This document shows positions 1-6,323 of a stretch of 6,729 nucleotides of DNA, in pieces. The stretch is from assembly GCA_913062735.1 (NCBI GenBank), contig CAJXWI010000143.1, positions 1-6,729 on the forward strand. The letters are read 5' to 3'. Each line of letters starts with the position of its first letter. The stretch's first letter is position 1. Both the position numbers and the translations under genes were made by a program. This DNA comes from an uncultured Arcobacter sp. (GTDB lineage Bacteria; Campylobacterota; Campylobacteria; Campylobacterales; Arcobacteraceae). The notes under the pieces were generated by a model. The model was not told the DNA's origin, ran no database searches, and saw nothing but the letters and a program-made list of their open reading frames with translations.

Positions 1-308
1 CTTTCTTGTGCATAAGTATTTATTTCCTCTTGAAGGGTTTCATAATTAGCAATAACTTCTTTTGCTTTAGGAGTTAGGGTAGTGCCACCATTGTTTCTGC
101 CTTTTTGAACAATAACCAATTCATCTTCAATATATTCTTGCAATATTTTAATATGCGACCAGGCTTTTTTATAATTCATTCCTAGTAGTTTAGAAGCTGC
201 TAAAATACTTCCTGTTTCATCAATATATTTAAGAATCTGCGTTTTTCCACCACCAAAAACAAGATTTTGTTTTTCATCTTCTATCCATGTTTTAACTTTT
301 ATTTGCAT
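1..308 (-). CDS. modE: ModE-like transcriptional regulator, N-terminal DNA-binding domain (3' end beyond window)
   Basis: This is probably a molybdate/tungstate-responsive transcriptional regulator. It reads from ATG at 308-306 and is still open at position 1, giving 102 visible residues. Residues 18-85 look like the LysR-type winged helix of ModE: FGGGKTQILKYIDETGSI, then AASKLLGMNYKKAW as the helix-turn-helix, then a glycine-rich wing (QKGRNNGGTTLTP, about 68-80). These match the ModE pattern of a GxG start, 'IdetGSIsaAa..lGmsYr.AW' and a GGG wing before LTP. The start lies inside the end of the upstream gene (17-nt overlap), which suggests translational coupling. The site before it (AGAAAGAAG) is a weak ribosome binding site. 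From memory, C. jejuni has a ModE-like gene (Cj1507c) next to fdhD, in a short form without a molybdate-binding domain. Whether this protein has that domain cannot be seen here. Confidence 0.8.
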   Translation of the reverse strand, partial: MQIKVKTWIEDEKQNLVFGGGKTQILKYIDETGSILAASKLLGMNYKKAWSHIKILQEYIEDELVIVQKGRNNGGTTLTPKAKEVIANYETLQEEINTYAQE

Positions 309-690
309 GACCCAACTTCTTTCTAAAACAACCCAGTTGACAATAAATCACATCTACATCAGAGTTTTTCACAGTAGAACCAACTCTTCTTAAAGTTGTA
401 CTTTGGGCTTCTTTCCATAAGGTTTTACAGCTCACTTGTGTATTGTTTTTGTAATGTTGTTTTATCTTTTTATAAATATCTTCTTCATAGGTTTCAAAGG
501 CTATTTTTCCAAACACACCTAACTCACATGATGTGATTTTTATATTTTCATCCTTGCAAGTATCTGCCATTTTTATAGGTTTTATTCCAAGAAGTTTTGC
601 AACTTTAAAAGCTTTTAGACAAGTCAAACGTCCATTTTCATCCAAGTTATCTTGAAGTACAAGCATTTGTTTTGTATCTAAATTAGACAT
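292..690 (-). CDS. Conserved hypothetical protein with duplicated Cys...Cys-x-Leu-Gly-x-Phe motif
   Basis: I do not recognise a named family. The ATG at 690-688 is preferred over the in-frame TTG at 693, because ATG is preceded by a good site (AAGGAAG, 5-6 nt away). This gives 132 residues and an 8-nt overlap with the end of fdhD. The protein looks like two copies of one unit: Cys24...Cys55-Glu-Leu-Gly-Val-Phe, and Cys88...Cys117-Gln-Leu-Gly-Cys-Phe. The paired cysteines are 31 and 29 residues apart. There are extra cysteines at 45 and 121. The first half (AFKVAKLLGIKPIKMAD) reads somewhat like a helix-turn-helix. No signal peptide or membrane segment is seen, so it is likely cytoplasmic. Its place between fdhD and a ModE-like gene, with overlaps at both ends, suggests a role in Mo/W enzyme maturation, metal sensing or regulation. 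That role is inference only. Confidence 0.8.
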   Translation of the reverse strand: MSNLDTKQMLVLQDNLDENGRLTCLKAFKVAKLLGIKPIKMADTCKDENIKITSCELGVFGKIAFETYEEDIYKKIKQHYKNNTQVSCKTLWKEAQSTTLRRVGSTVKNSDVDVIYCQLGCFRKKLGHANKS

Positions 691-1471
691 CAATTCTTCC
701 TTGATGGGTGTACATATTCATTTTTTTACCTCTTGCAAAACCAATCATAGTAATACCATGTTTTTGTGCCGTTTGTACCCCTAAATACGTAGGTGCTGTA
801 CGAGATACAATCATAGGAATCGCATGCATAACTGCTTTTGTAACCATTTCTGAACTTAAACGTCCGGAAACAAAAAGTACTGATTTTGTAGTATCTAAGC
901 CTTGCATCATACATTTACCTATAGCTTTATCAATAGCATTGTGACGTCCTATATCTTCAGCCGTAACAGTAGCACCATCTAATAAATAAATCATAGCTTT
1001 ATGTACACAACCTGTTAAGTTATACAGTTCACTGTCTTTATAAAAAATCTTAACTTCATCTAATATGGTTTGTGCTTTTACTTTAAAAGCACTTTGATTA
1101 AAAGGAATTTCTAAAAAGCCAGCAACATTTCCAGTAACTCCTCCTCCACACCCACTTGTTAAGGTTTTTTCTTTGAACAGATTCTGTATTGAGTCTTCAT
1201 TTATATTGGCTCTAACATCTACTCGTAATCCATCTTCACTTATTGTTACTTCTTCTATATCTTTATATGACGATATAACATTTTCACTCATTAAATATCC
1301 AATAGCATGAGCATCTTGATCTTTTGGAATACACATCATTGAAATGGTTTTTTTTTCATTTAAATATAAATTTAAGCGTACTTCATCAATAGTAACGTCT
1401 TCAAATTCTTTGGCTTCATTTTCTATAAGTTTGTCAATTATCACTGTTTTTAAATATTTACTGTTGTCCAT
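683..1471 (-). CDS. fdhD: FdhD, formate dehydrogenase accessory sulfurtransferase
   Basis: FdhD passes sulfur from a cysteine desulfurase (IscS in E. coli) to the Mo/W-bisMGD cofactor, which is required for FDH activity. It acts in the cytoplasm before FdhA is exported. The 262 residues cover the full family length. Recognisable blocks are SGCGGG at 106-111, LTGCVHKAM at 152-160, EDIGRHNAIDKAIG at 172-185, VSGRLSSEMVTKA at 201-213, and SRTAPTYLGVQTA followed by GFARGKKMNMYTH near the C-terminus. E. coli FdhD has a CxxC at the first block. Here only Cys108 remains and the second cysteine is Gly111. Cys155 replaces the glycine often seen in the TGGVH motif. ATG at 1471 is preceded by AAGGA at 5-nt spacing. 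The gene lies 126 bp after fdhC, beyond a terminator, and overlaps the next gene by 8 nt. Confidence 0.95.
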   Translation of the reverse strand: MDNSKYLKTVIIDKLIENEAKEFEDVTIDEVRLNLYLNEKKTISMMCIPKDQDAHAIGYLMSENVISSYKDIEEVTISEDGLRVDVRANINEDSIQNLFKEKTLTSGCGGGVTGNVAGFLEIPFNQSAFKVKAQTILDEVKIFYKDSELYNLTGCVHKAMIYLLDGATVTAEDIGRHNAIDKAIGKCMMQGLDTTKSVLFVSGRLSSEMVTKAVMHAIPMIVSRTAPTYLGVQTAQKHGITMIGFARGKKMNMYTHQGRIDV

Positions 1472-1503
1472 ATTTTTCCTTTAAACTACGTTCGCAAGAT
1501 AGT

Positions 1504-1559
1504 TTATTGTGCAAATTTTGCATATTTAAAAGCCTTATTGTGCATTTTTAGCATAATAA
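1504..1559 (-). promoter_or_regulatory. Two tandem imperfect palindromes upstream of fdhD, candidate operator
   Basis: Two similar sites lie between the fdhC terminator and fdhD. Site 1 (1559-1535) is TTATTATGC, a 7-nt spacer, then GCACAATAA; the 9-nt arms are complementary at 8 of 9 positions. Site 2 (1528-1504) is TAAATATGC, a 7-nt spacer, then the identical right arm GCACAATAA, complementary at 6 of 9. Their centres are 31 bp apart, close to three helical turns, so they would present the same DNA face. This is typical of a dimeric regulator binding at two sites. The ModE-like protein encoded two genes downstream is one candidate ligand, but nothing in the sequence proves it. TATTAT (1557-1552), inside site 1, is a possible -10 element for fdhD. 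Confidence 0.45.
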
Positions 1560-1565
1560 GAGCCA

Positions 1566-1595
1566 AAAAGAAAAACACCTAAGTGTTTTTCTTTT
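1566..1595 (-). terminator. Intrinsic terminator of the fdhABC unit
   Basis: A 13-bp perfect stem (1566-1578 with 1583-1595) and a 4-nt loop begin 2 bases after the fdhC stop codon. On the minus strand the 3' arm ends GTGTTTTTCTTTTT, giving the T-rich tail of a rho-independent terminator, although the T-run is part of the stem. The stem is A/T-rich apart from the CAC/GTG core and two flanking pairs. It should reduce read-through into fdhD and separates the structural genes from the maturation/regulatory genes. Confidence 0.75.
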
Positions 1596-1597
1596 CT

Positions 1598-2560
1598 TTA
1601 TTTTCTTAAGTTTTCTTCTTCTTTTAGAACATCTGGTCGAAATTGTTCTATATACTCTAGGGGTAATTTTCCTGTAATAACACCAGGAAGATAACCTTTT
1701 ACCGATACAAAATACGAATACACTGTTTCAAATGTAAAGAACGAAATAATCGCGCTTCCCATAAAATGAATAAATAAAATAAAACGTTTAAATTGGATCG
1801 TTTGGGCATGTGTAGCAGCATCAGGAGCCATGAACCAAATCAAGAACCCTGACAGTACCAATAAAGCACCAAAAGCAACATACATATAATAATTTATTCT
1901 ATCCATCGCTTCGTATTTTCCACGTAAAAATATTTTATTCCATATTTTTACGCTAGGTCTGTAAAAAAACTTGTGATCTTTAAATGCAATTACCGTCATA
2001 ATTAACCAAATAGGCATCCAGCCTACTCCAACTATTTCATGAGTTGATCGCATAAACCTTGCAATATATCCTCCACCAGTCCAGTTTCCAAAAGTAATTG
2101 AGAAACCTGTAATGAATAAATAAATCATAATCACAATATTTAATAAAATTACCAAACGTTGAAAAACAGAATACACTTCTATCTTGTCATCATGTCTTGT
2201 AATATTCGCTTGTTTTCTTCCTTTTGCAAGTATGAACATTCCTAAAAATAGAAAAAATTCAACTAAAAAAACAATAGGTAAAAGGTGTTGTCTTTCTTCA
2301 AAAGCTCTAATAACCTCAGGGGCAATTGCTGAATAATTTGGTCCATATAAGGCCACTTCCATTTGTTGTAAACGTGGAAGCTCCGAAATTGGAATTACAT
2401 TTCCAGAAATGTCTCCTTGAGCTATCAAAATTAAAAACTTAAATACATAATCTAAGTTTGCAATCGTAGCTAGAAAAAAATACCAATAAGTAAGAAGAGC
2501 AAATAAAAAGCCTATGATTATATAGACTTTATACTCGCTAAAAAAACTTTTAGTTTCCAT
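1598..2560 (-). CDS. fdhC: FdhC, formate dehydrogenase gamma subunit, membrane cytochrome b
   Basis: This 320-residue integral membrane subunit takes electrons from FdhB and passes them to menaquinone. Hydrophobic segments lie near residues 11-34, 93-112, 133-156, 177-193, 227-245 and 260-285. The last four match the four-helix core of E. coli FdnI, and the first two, with the 35-92 loop between them, are an N-terminal extension. By my alignment from memory, MRSTH174EIVG corresponds to FdnI RILH57PFFG, and LFIH265FMG to LLIH155. These conserve one heme site. FdnI His18 and His169 correspond to Ile138 and Thr279, so the second heme site appears absent. ATG at 2560 is chosen because it overlaps the fdhB stop by 11 nt, a usual coupling arrangement. 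A TTG at 2605 would extend the protein by 15 residues deep into fdhB and is less likely. A terminator follows directly. Confidence 0.9.
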   Translation of the reverse strand: METKSFFSEYKVYIIIGFLFALLTYWYFFLATIANLDYVFKFLILIAQGDISGNVIPISELPRLQQMEVALYGPNYSAIAPEVIRAFEERQHLLPIVFLVEFFLFLGMFILAKGRKQANITRHDDKIEVYSVFQRLVILLNIVIMIYLFITGFSITFGNWTGGGYIARFMRSTHEIVGVGWMPIWLIMTVIAFKDHKFFYRPSVKIWNKIFLRGKYEAMDRINYYMYVAFGALLVLSGFLIWFMAPDAATHAQTIQFKRFILFIHFMGSAIISFFTFETVYSYFVSVKGYLPGVITGKLPLEYIEQFRPDVLKEEENLRK

Positions 2561-3167
2561 ACGCTTTATCCCAACCGTAAGGCATTGATTGTACTCCGTG
2601 ACCAAAAGAGATTACTCGTTCTCTATAAATATTAGCAACAGATTCAGCATCCCCTACTAATAAGGCTTTTGTTGAACACATAGCAGCACATACAGGAACT
2701 TTTCCTTCTGCTATTCTATTTTGTCCATATAATTCTCGTTCATGTGCACTGTTTGTATCTTCTGGACCACCTGCACACATAGTACATTTATCCATTACAC
2801 CTTTGGTACCAAAAGCTCCATTAGATGGAAATTGAGGCGCACCAAAAGGACAAGCATATAAACAATAAGAACAACCAATACATTTGTCTTTATCATGTAA
2901 AACAATGCCATCATCTCTAATATAGAAACAATCAACGGGACAAACCTCTTCACAAGGTGCATCCGTACAATGCATACAAGCTACAGATAAAGAAAATTCC
3001 ATTCCTTGAATTCCTTCATTTACTGTAACAACTTTCCTTCTTGAAATCTCAACTGGTAACTCATGCGCTTCAGCACATGCAACAGAACATCCATCACAAT
3101 GAATACATCTGTTTTCGTCACAATAAAATTTCATTCTGGCGAAATTAGGTTTCGTATTATCACTCAT
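2550..3167 (-). CDS. fdhB: FdhB, formate dehydrogenase iron-sulfur (beta) subunit
   Basis: A 205-residue ferredoxin-like protein that relays electrons from FdhA to FdhC. The cysteine groups expected for four [4Fe-4S] clusters are visible: C21xxC24xxC27xxxC31, C64xxC67xxxxC72xxxC76, C96xxC99xxC102xxxC106 followed by Pro, and C128xxC131 with C160 and C164. Extra cysteines are at 16 and 80. It has no signal peptide, so it probably crosses the membrane as a passenger on the folded FdhA via the Tat system, as known for related FDHs. Unlike E. coli FdnH, it has no C-terminal transmembrane helix and ends shortly after the ferredoxin domain. ATG at 3167 follows AGGAGG at ideal spacing, and the fdhA stop codon TAG lies inside that ribosome binding site. 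The end overlaps fdhC by 11 nt. Confidence 0.96.
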   Translation of the reverse strand: MSDNTKPNFARMKFYCDENRCIHCDGCSVACAEAHELPVEISRRKVVTVNEGIQGMEFSLSVACMHCTDAPCEEVCPVDCFYIRDDGIVLHDKDKCIGCSYCLYACPFGAPQFPSNGAFGTKGVMDKCTMCAGGPEDTNSAHERELYGQNRIAEGKVPVCAAMCSTKALLVGDAESVANIYRERVISFGHGVQSMPYGWDKAYGN

Positions 3168-3176
3168 ATTGTCCTC

Positions 3177-6008
3177 CTAAGCGCTTTCAATTCGGCACAA
3201 GCCACCTTTTGTTTCAGGAATTTGTGTAACAATGTCATAACCGTAGTTAGTAACTGTATTAGCACTTTCCCCAACTGCATAAGGTGCTGTTCCTTCTGGA
3301 TACTTATGAGTAAGATCCACACCTTCCATTACTCCTGCAAAATGAATAGGAATAAAAATTCTATCATTTGATACAGAATGCGAATATTTCGCTTTTACTT
3401 TAATTTTTGTACCTTGAGGTGAGTGAATCCACATCATAGAACCATCTCTAATTCCATGTTGTCCCGCTAAATCAGGATTAATATCACAAAACATTTCTGG
3501 TGTTAACTTAGCAAGATATTTACTTGCTCTATTTTCCATCCCTGCCCCGTTAAGATTTACCAAGCGTCCAGTTACTAAGTTAATAGGAAATTTTTCAGCC
3601 CAATTTTCTTTAGTTTGTTCCGAGGTATATCTTGTATCAACTCTATAGTGATTCTTTTTATCTGCAAAACTAGGATACTTAGAAACTAAATCCGGTCTTG
3701 GAGAATGCAAAGGTTCTCTATGCAATGGAATAGGATCAGCAAAGGTCCATACTTTAGCTCTGGCTTTCGCATTTCCATAAGGTGCCATTCCTTGTTCCAT
3801 ACATTTATTAGCAATAATATTAGACGTATCAACTTTCCAGTTTTTACCAATTGCTTTTTTCTCTTCATCACTTAATTTAATACCTAAAACTTCTTCGATA
3901 TTATCTCTTGTAATTTCAGGATAGCCATCTTTATTAGCTGATCCTTTAGGAGCAGAACCTTTACCTGCTAATAAATCCTCGCCATCATGCTCAAGTCCAA
4001 ATCTATTTCTAAATCCCATACCACCGTCTTTTACAGATCTATTTATATTATATAAAATAGGGCTTCCTGAATGTGATTCTGTCCAACAAGGCCATGGTAA
4101 ACCATAGTACTCGCCTTTCATAGGTCCATATCCACGTCCAGATACTTCATCAAACATATGCCAATTTTCTTGGTGTTCTTTTAATCGTTTAGCTGTCCAT
4201 CCAGTTAAACCAATGGTTTTAATAATTCTAGCAATTTCATCGGTTGCATCTTCTGGCCATTTAAAGTCTTTTTTATTCTCTCTTATTTTCATACCAGCTG
4301 TTAGTTCATCATAAAAACCAAGTTCTTTTGCCAATAAAAACATAATGTCTTGATCGGTTTTAGATTCATACATAGGTTTAATAACTTCGCTTCTCCACTG
4401 TGATGATCTATTAGTAGCCGTTACACTTCCTGAAGTTTCAAACTGTGTTGCTGCGGGTAAAATATATACATCATTTTGTTTATCCGTAATAATGGCACCC
4501 TCATTTACAAAAGGATCACAAAATACAGCCAAGTCAAGATGATCTAAGGCTTCTTTTACTTTTTTTGTTTGAGCCGTAGAAGTAATTCCATTCCCCATAA
4601 CAAAAATAGCTTTTAAATTTGTACCTGCATTATGAATAGCATCTTCACCTTCTTTACCAGCCAGAACTCCTGACCACCATCTTGAAAGTGTAAAACCTTT
4701 TTTATTCATCCACGAAGGATCTTTAAATCTTCCTTTTAACCATTCATAATCAACACCCCATGACTTAGCAAAATATTTCCAAGAGCCATCACTTAATCCA
4801 TAATATCCAGGTAAAGTATGTGATAAACAACACATATCCGTAGCCCCTTGAACATTATCATGCCCTCTTAAAATATTAGTACCTCCACCTTCAATACCTA
4901 AATTTCCTAATGCAAGTTGCAAAATAGGAGCAAGTCTGGTATTTGATGAACCATTTGAATGTTGTGTTAATCCCATAGCCCAAACTAATGTTCCAGGAGA
5001 ATTAGCAGCATAATGTTTTGTAATTTGCATAATTAAAGATGCATCAACACCTGTAACATCAGCAACTCTATCAAGAGGCCAATTTTTAGCTTCTTTCATT
5101 ACATCTTTCATTCCATATACACGATCGTTAATGAAACCTTCATCATGCCAACCATTTTTAAAAATGATGTTTAACATTCCATACATAAAAGGAATATCAG
5201 TTCCTGGTCTAATTTGTGCATAATAATCCGCTTTTGCAGCTGTTTTAGTAAACCTAGGATCTACTACAATTATTTTTGCATTGTTTCTTTCTTTTGCTTT
5301 TAAAAAATGTTGGAATCCAACTGGGTGATTAACCGCAGGATTTGCTCCAAAAATAATAATCGCTTTTGCGTTTTGAATATCCCCTAAAGAATTTGTCATA
5401 GCACCATAACCCCATGTATTTGCCACACCGGCAACTGTTGAGCTATGTCAAATTCTAGCTTGGTGATCTATATTATTTGTTCCAAACATTGCAGCTAATT
5501 TTCTAAAATAATACGCTTGCTCTGTTCCAAATTTAGCTGATCCTAAAAACATTGTTGAATCAGGTCCAGATGTTTGTCTAAGATTTTCTAGTTTTGATGC
5601 AATGCCAGACATTGCTTCATCCCAAGAAATTCTTTTCCATTTTCCATTTTGTTTTACCATTGGGTGCTTCAATCTTACTTCTGATCGAACCATATCAATC
5701 ATATCCGCACCCTTACAACAGTGACCACCAAGTGACACTGGATGATCCTGGGCAACTTCTTGTCTTACCCACACTCCATTTTGAACTTCTGCTACTACTC
5801 CACACCCTACTGAACATGCGGTACAAATAGTTTTCACTAATTTGGACCCAGGAAAAGGATTTTTAATCTCTTCTTGCGTTGCTGCTCTTGTTGCGTTTGT
5901 ACTAGCAAAAGAATTCGTTACTCCAAATGCACTTGCCACAGCCGTCATTTTTAAAAATGAACGTCTTCCAACTTTTGCATTTAGAGATTCATATGTATTT
6001 GCTGACAT
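3177..6008 (-). CDS. fdhA: FdhA, formate dehydrogenase catalytic subunit, selenocysteine-containing (UGA recoded at 5450-5448)
   Basis: Catalyses formate oxidation to CO2 at a Mo- or W-bisMGD centre in the periplasm. The gene reads as 943 residues when the in-frame UGA at 5450-5448 is decoded as selenocysteine 187. Before it the protein reads NNIDHQARI, and after it HSSTVAGVANTWGYGAMTN, which is continuous FDH active-site sequence (compare E. coli FdnG, Sec then His). The N-terminus carries a twin-arginine signal (GRRSFLKM, residues 14-21). A [4Fe-4S] site follows: C62xxC65xxxC69...C97, with Lys99 as the usual electron-relay lysine. His188 follows Sec, and Arg381 in LRGHDNVQGATDM matches the substrate arginine of the family. 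The C-terminal MGD-binding domain (about 800-930) includes INLVTGRLVNLNGAG. ATG at 6008 is preceded by AGGAG at 7-nt spacing and lies 15 nt after the small Tat gene. An automatic caller would wrongly split it into two ORFs (6008-5448 and a GTG start at 5426). Confidence 0.96.
5408..5450 (-). promoter_or_regulatory. Bacterial SECIS-like element with the UGA selenocysteine codon of fdhA
   Basis: On the mRNA, UGA (5450-5448) is followed 18 nt later by an apical loop GGUGU (5429-5425), closed by a 5-bp stem UUGCC/GGCAA (5434-5430 with 5424-5420). In E. coli fdhF the apical GGU also starts 18 nt after UGA. Counting the U of UGA as 1, the U17 U18 G19 C20 and G22 G23 U24 positions of fdhF are all matched here. 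A weak lower helix, AGCUC (5444-5440) with GGGUU (5412-5408), can form with two G-U pairs. The UGA is followed by C, as in fdhF. The element would recruit SelB with Sec-tRNA. The SelA/SelB/SelC genes are not in this window. Confidence 0.85.
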
Positions 6009-6023
6009 ACATTCTCTCCTGTA

Positions 6024-6236
6024 CTATTTTGCGAACTTGTAGAATTCTTCCCAAGCCGCTGTTTTTTTGTAGAGTATTTCTTTTTTTCTAGAACTACCTA
6101 CAACAACACCATTATCGTTAGCATCTTGAACCGATGCATCCTTACTTGTAGCAGCCATAACTGCGGTACTTGTAACAGCAGCCCCAGCAGTAATCAATGC
6201 AGCAGTTTTTGCGAACTCTCTTCTGCTTTTTTGCAT
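6024..6236 (-). CDS. Small twin-arginine protein, 'formate dehydrogenase region TAT target' type
   Basis: A 70-residue protein of the small family found just upstream of FDH catalytic subunits, mainly in proteobacteria. It opens with a Tat motif (SRREFAK, residues 4-10), followed by an Ala-rich hydrophobic stretch (about 11-29) ending in VMAA, a plausible signal-peptidase site. The rest is a short polar part and the conserved-looking tail KKEILYKKTAAWEEFYKFAK (51-70). There are no cysteines, so it carries no obvious redox cofactor after export. Its function is not known to me; roles as an FDH assembly factor or a small subunit are guesses. ATG at 6236 follows a near-perfect anti-16S match (TAAGGAGGT, 5 nt away), suggesting high expression. 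It lies 15 nt before fdhA and 87 nt after the chaperone gene. Confidence 0.9.
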   Translation of the reverse strand: MQKSRREFAKTAALITAGAAVTSTAVMAATSKDASVQDANDNGVVVGSSRKKEILYKKTAAWEEFYKFAK

Positions 6237-6271
6237 GACTGACCTCCTTATAGAAATTAAGCCCCTTATTA

Positions 6272-6312
6272 GAGACTTTATAAAAAAAGCATAACTTTTT
6301 TTATAAAGTCTC
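6272..6312 (-). terminator. Perfect 18-bp inverted repeat between the chaperone gene and the small Tat gene
   Basis: The arms 6272-6289 and 6295-6312 are perfect reverse complements (GAGACTTTATAAAAAAAG and its complement) around a 5-nt loop. On the minus strand the 3' arm contains seven T residues, but these lie in the middle of the stem and are followed by ATAAAGTCTC, so it is not a standard terminator. It begins 11 nt after the chaperone stop codon. It could be a terminator or attenuator that sets the chaperone-to-FDH ratio, an mRNA-stabilising hairpin, or an operator. The TATAAA at 6282-6277 in the 3' arm could also act as a -10 element for a promoter serving the Tat gene and fdhA. Confidence 0.5.
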
Positions 6313-6323
6313 CATTTGGCAGT

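Noticed and set aside
691..693. TTG start for the gene after fdhD
   Set aside because: The next codon is ATG, with a good AAGGAAG site at proper distance.
2561..2605. Longer fdhC starting at TTG 2605
   Set aside because: It would add 15 residues encoded inside fdhB in another frame, with no membrane or family character. ATG at 2560 gives a short coupling overlap and a sensible N-terminus.
3063..3371. Plus-strand open frame of 102 codons, and other plus-strand frames near 708-944, 5594-5830 and 5842-6042
   Set aside because: They lie opposite well-supported fdh genes, show no family resemblance, and have compositions expected of antisense shadows.
3686..3871. Minus-strand 61-codon frame inside fdhA
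   Set aside because: It is an out-of-frame shadow of the conserved fdhA coding sequence, Lys/Leu-rich and without recognisable content.
5448..6008. fdhA as a pseudogene with a premature stop, leaving a 186-residue fragment
   Set aside because: The stop is UGA at the exact Sec position, both sides are intact FDH sequence in the same frame, and a SECIS-like hairpin with correct spacing follows.
6272..6312. Terminal inverted repeat of an insertion sequence
   Set aside because: The two arms are only 5 nt apart, there is no transposase, and no target duplication is seen; it is a hairpin, not an element end.
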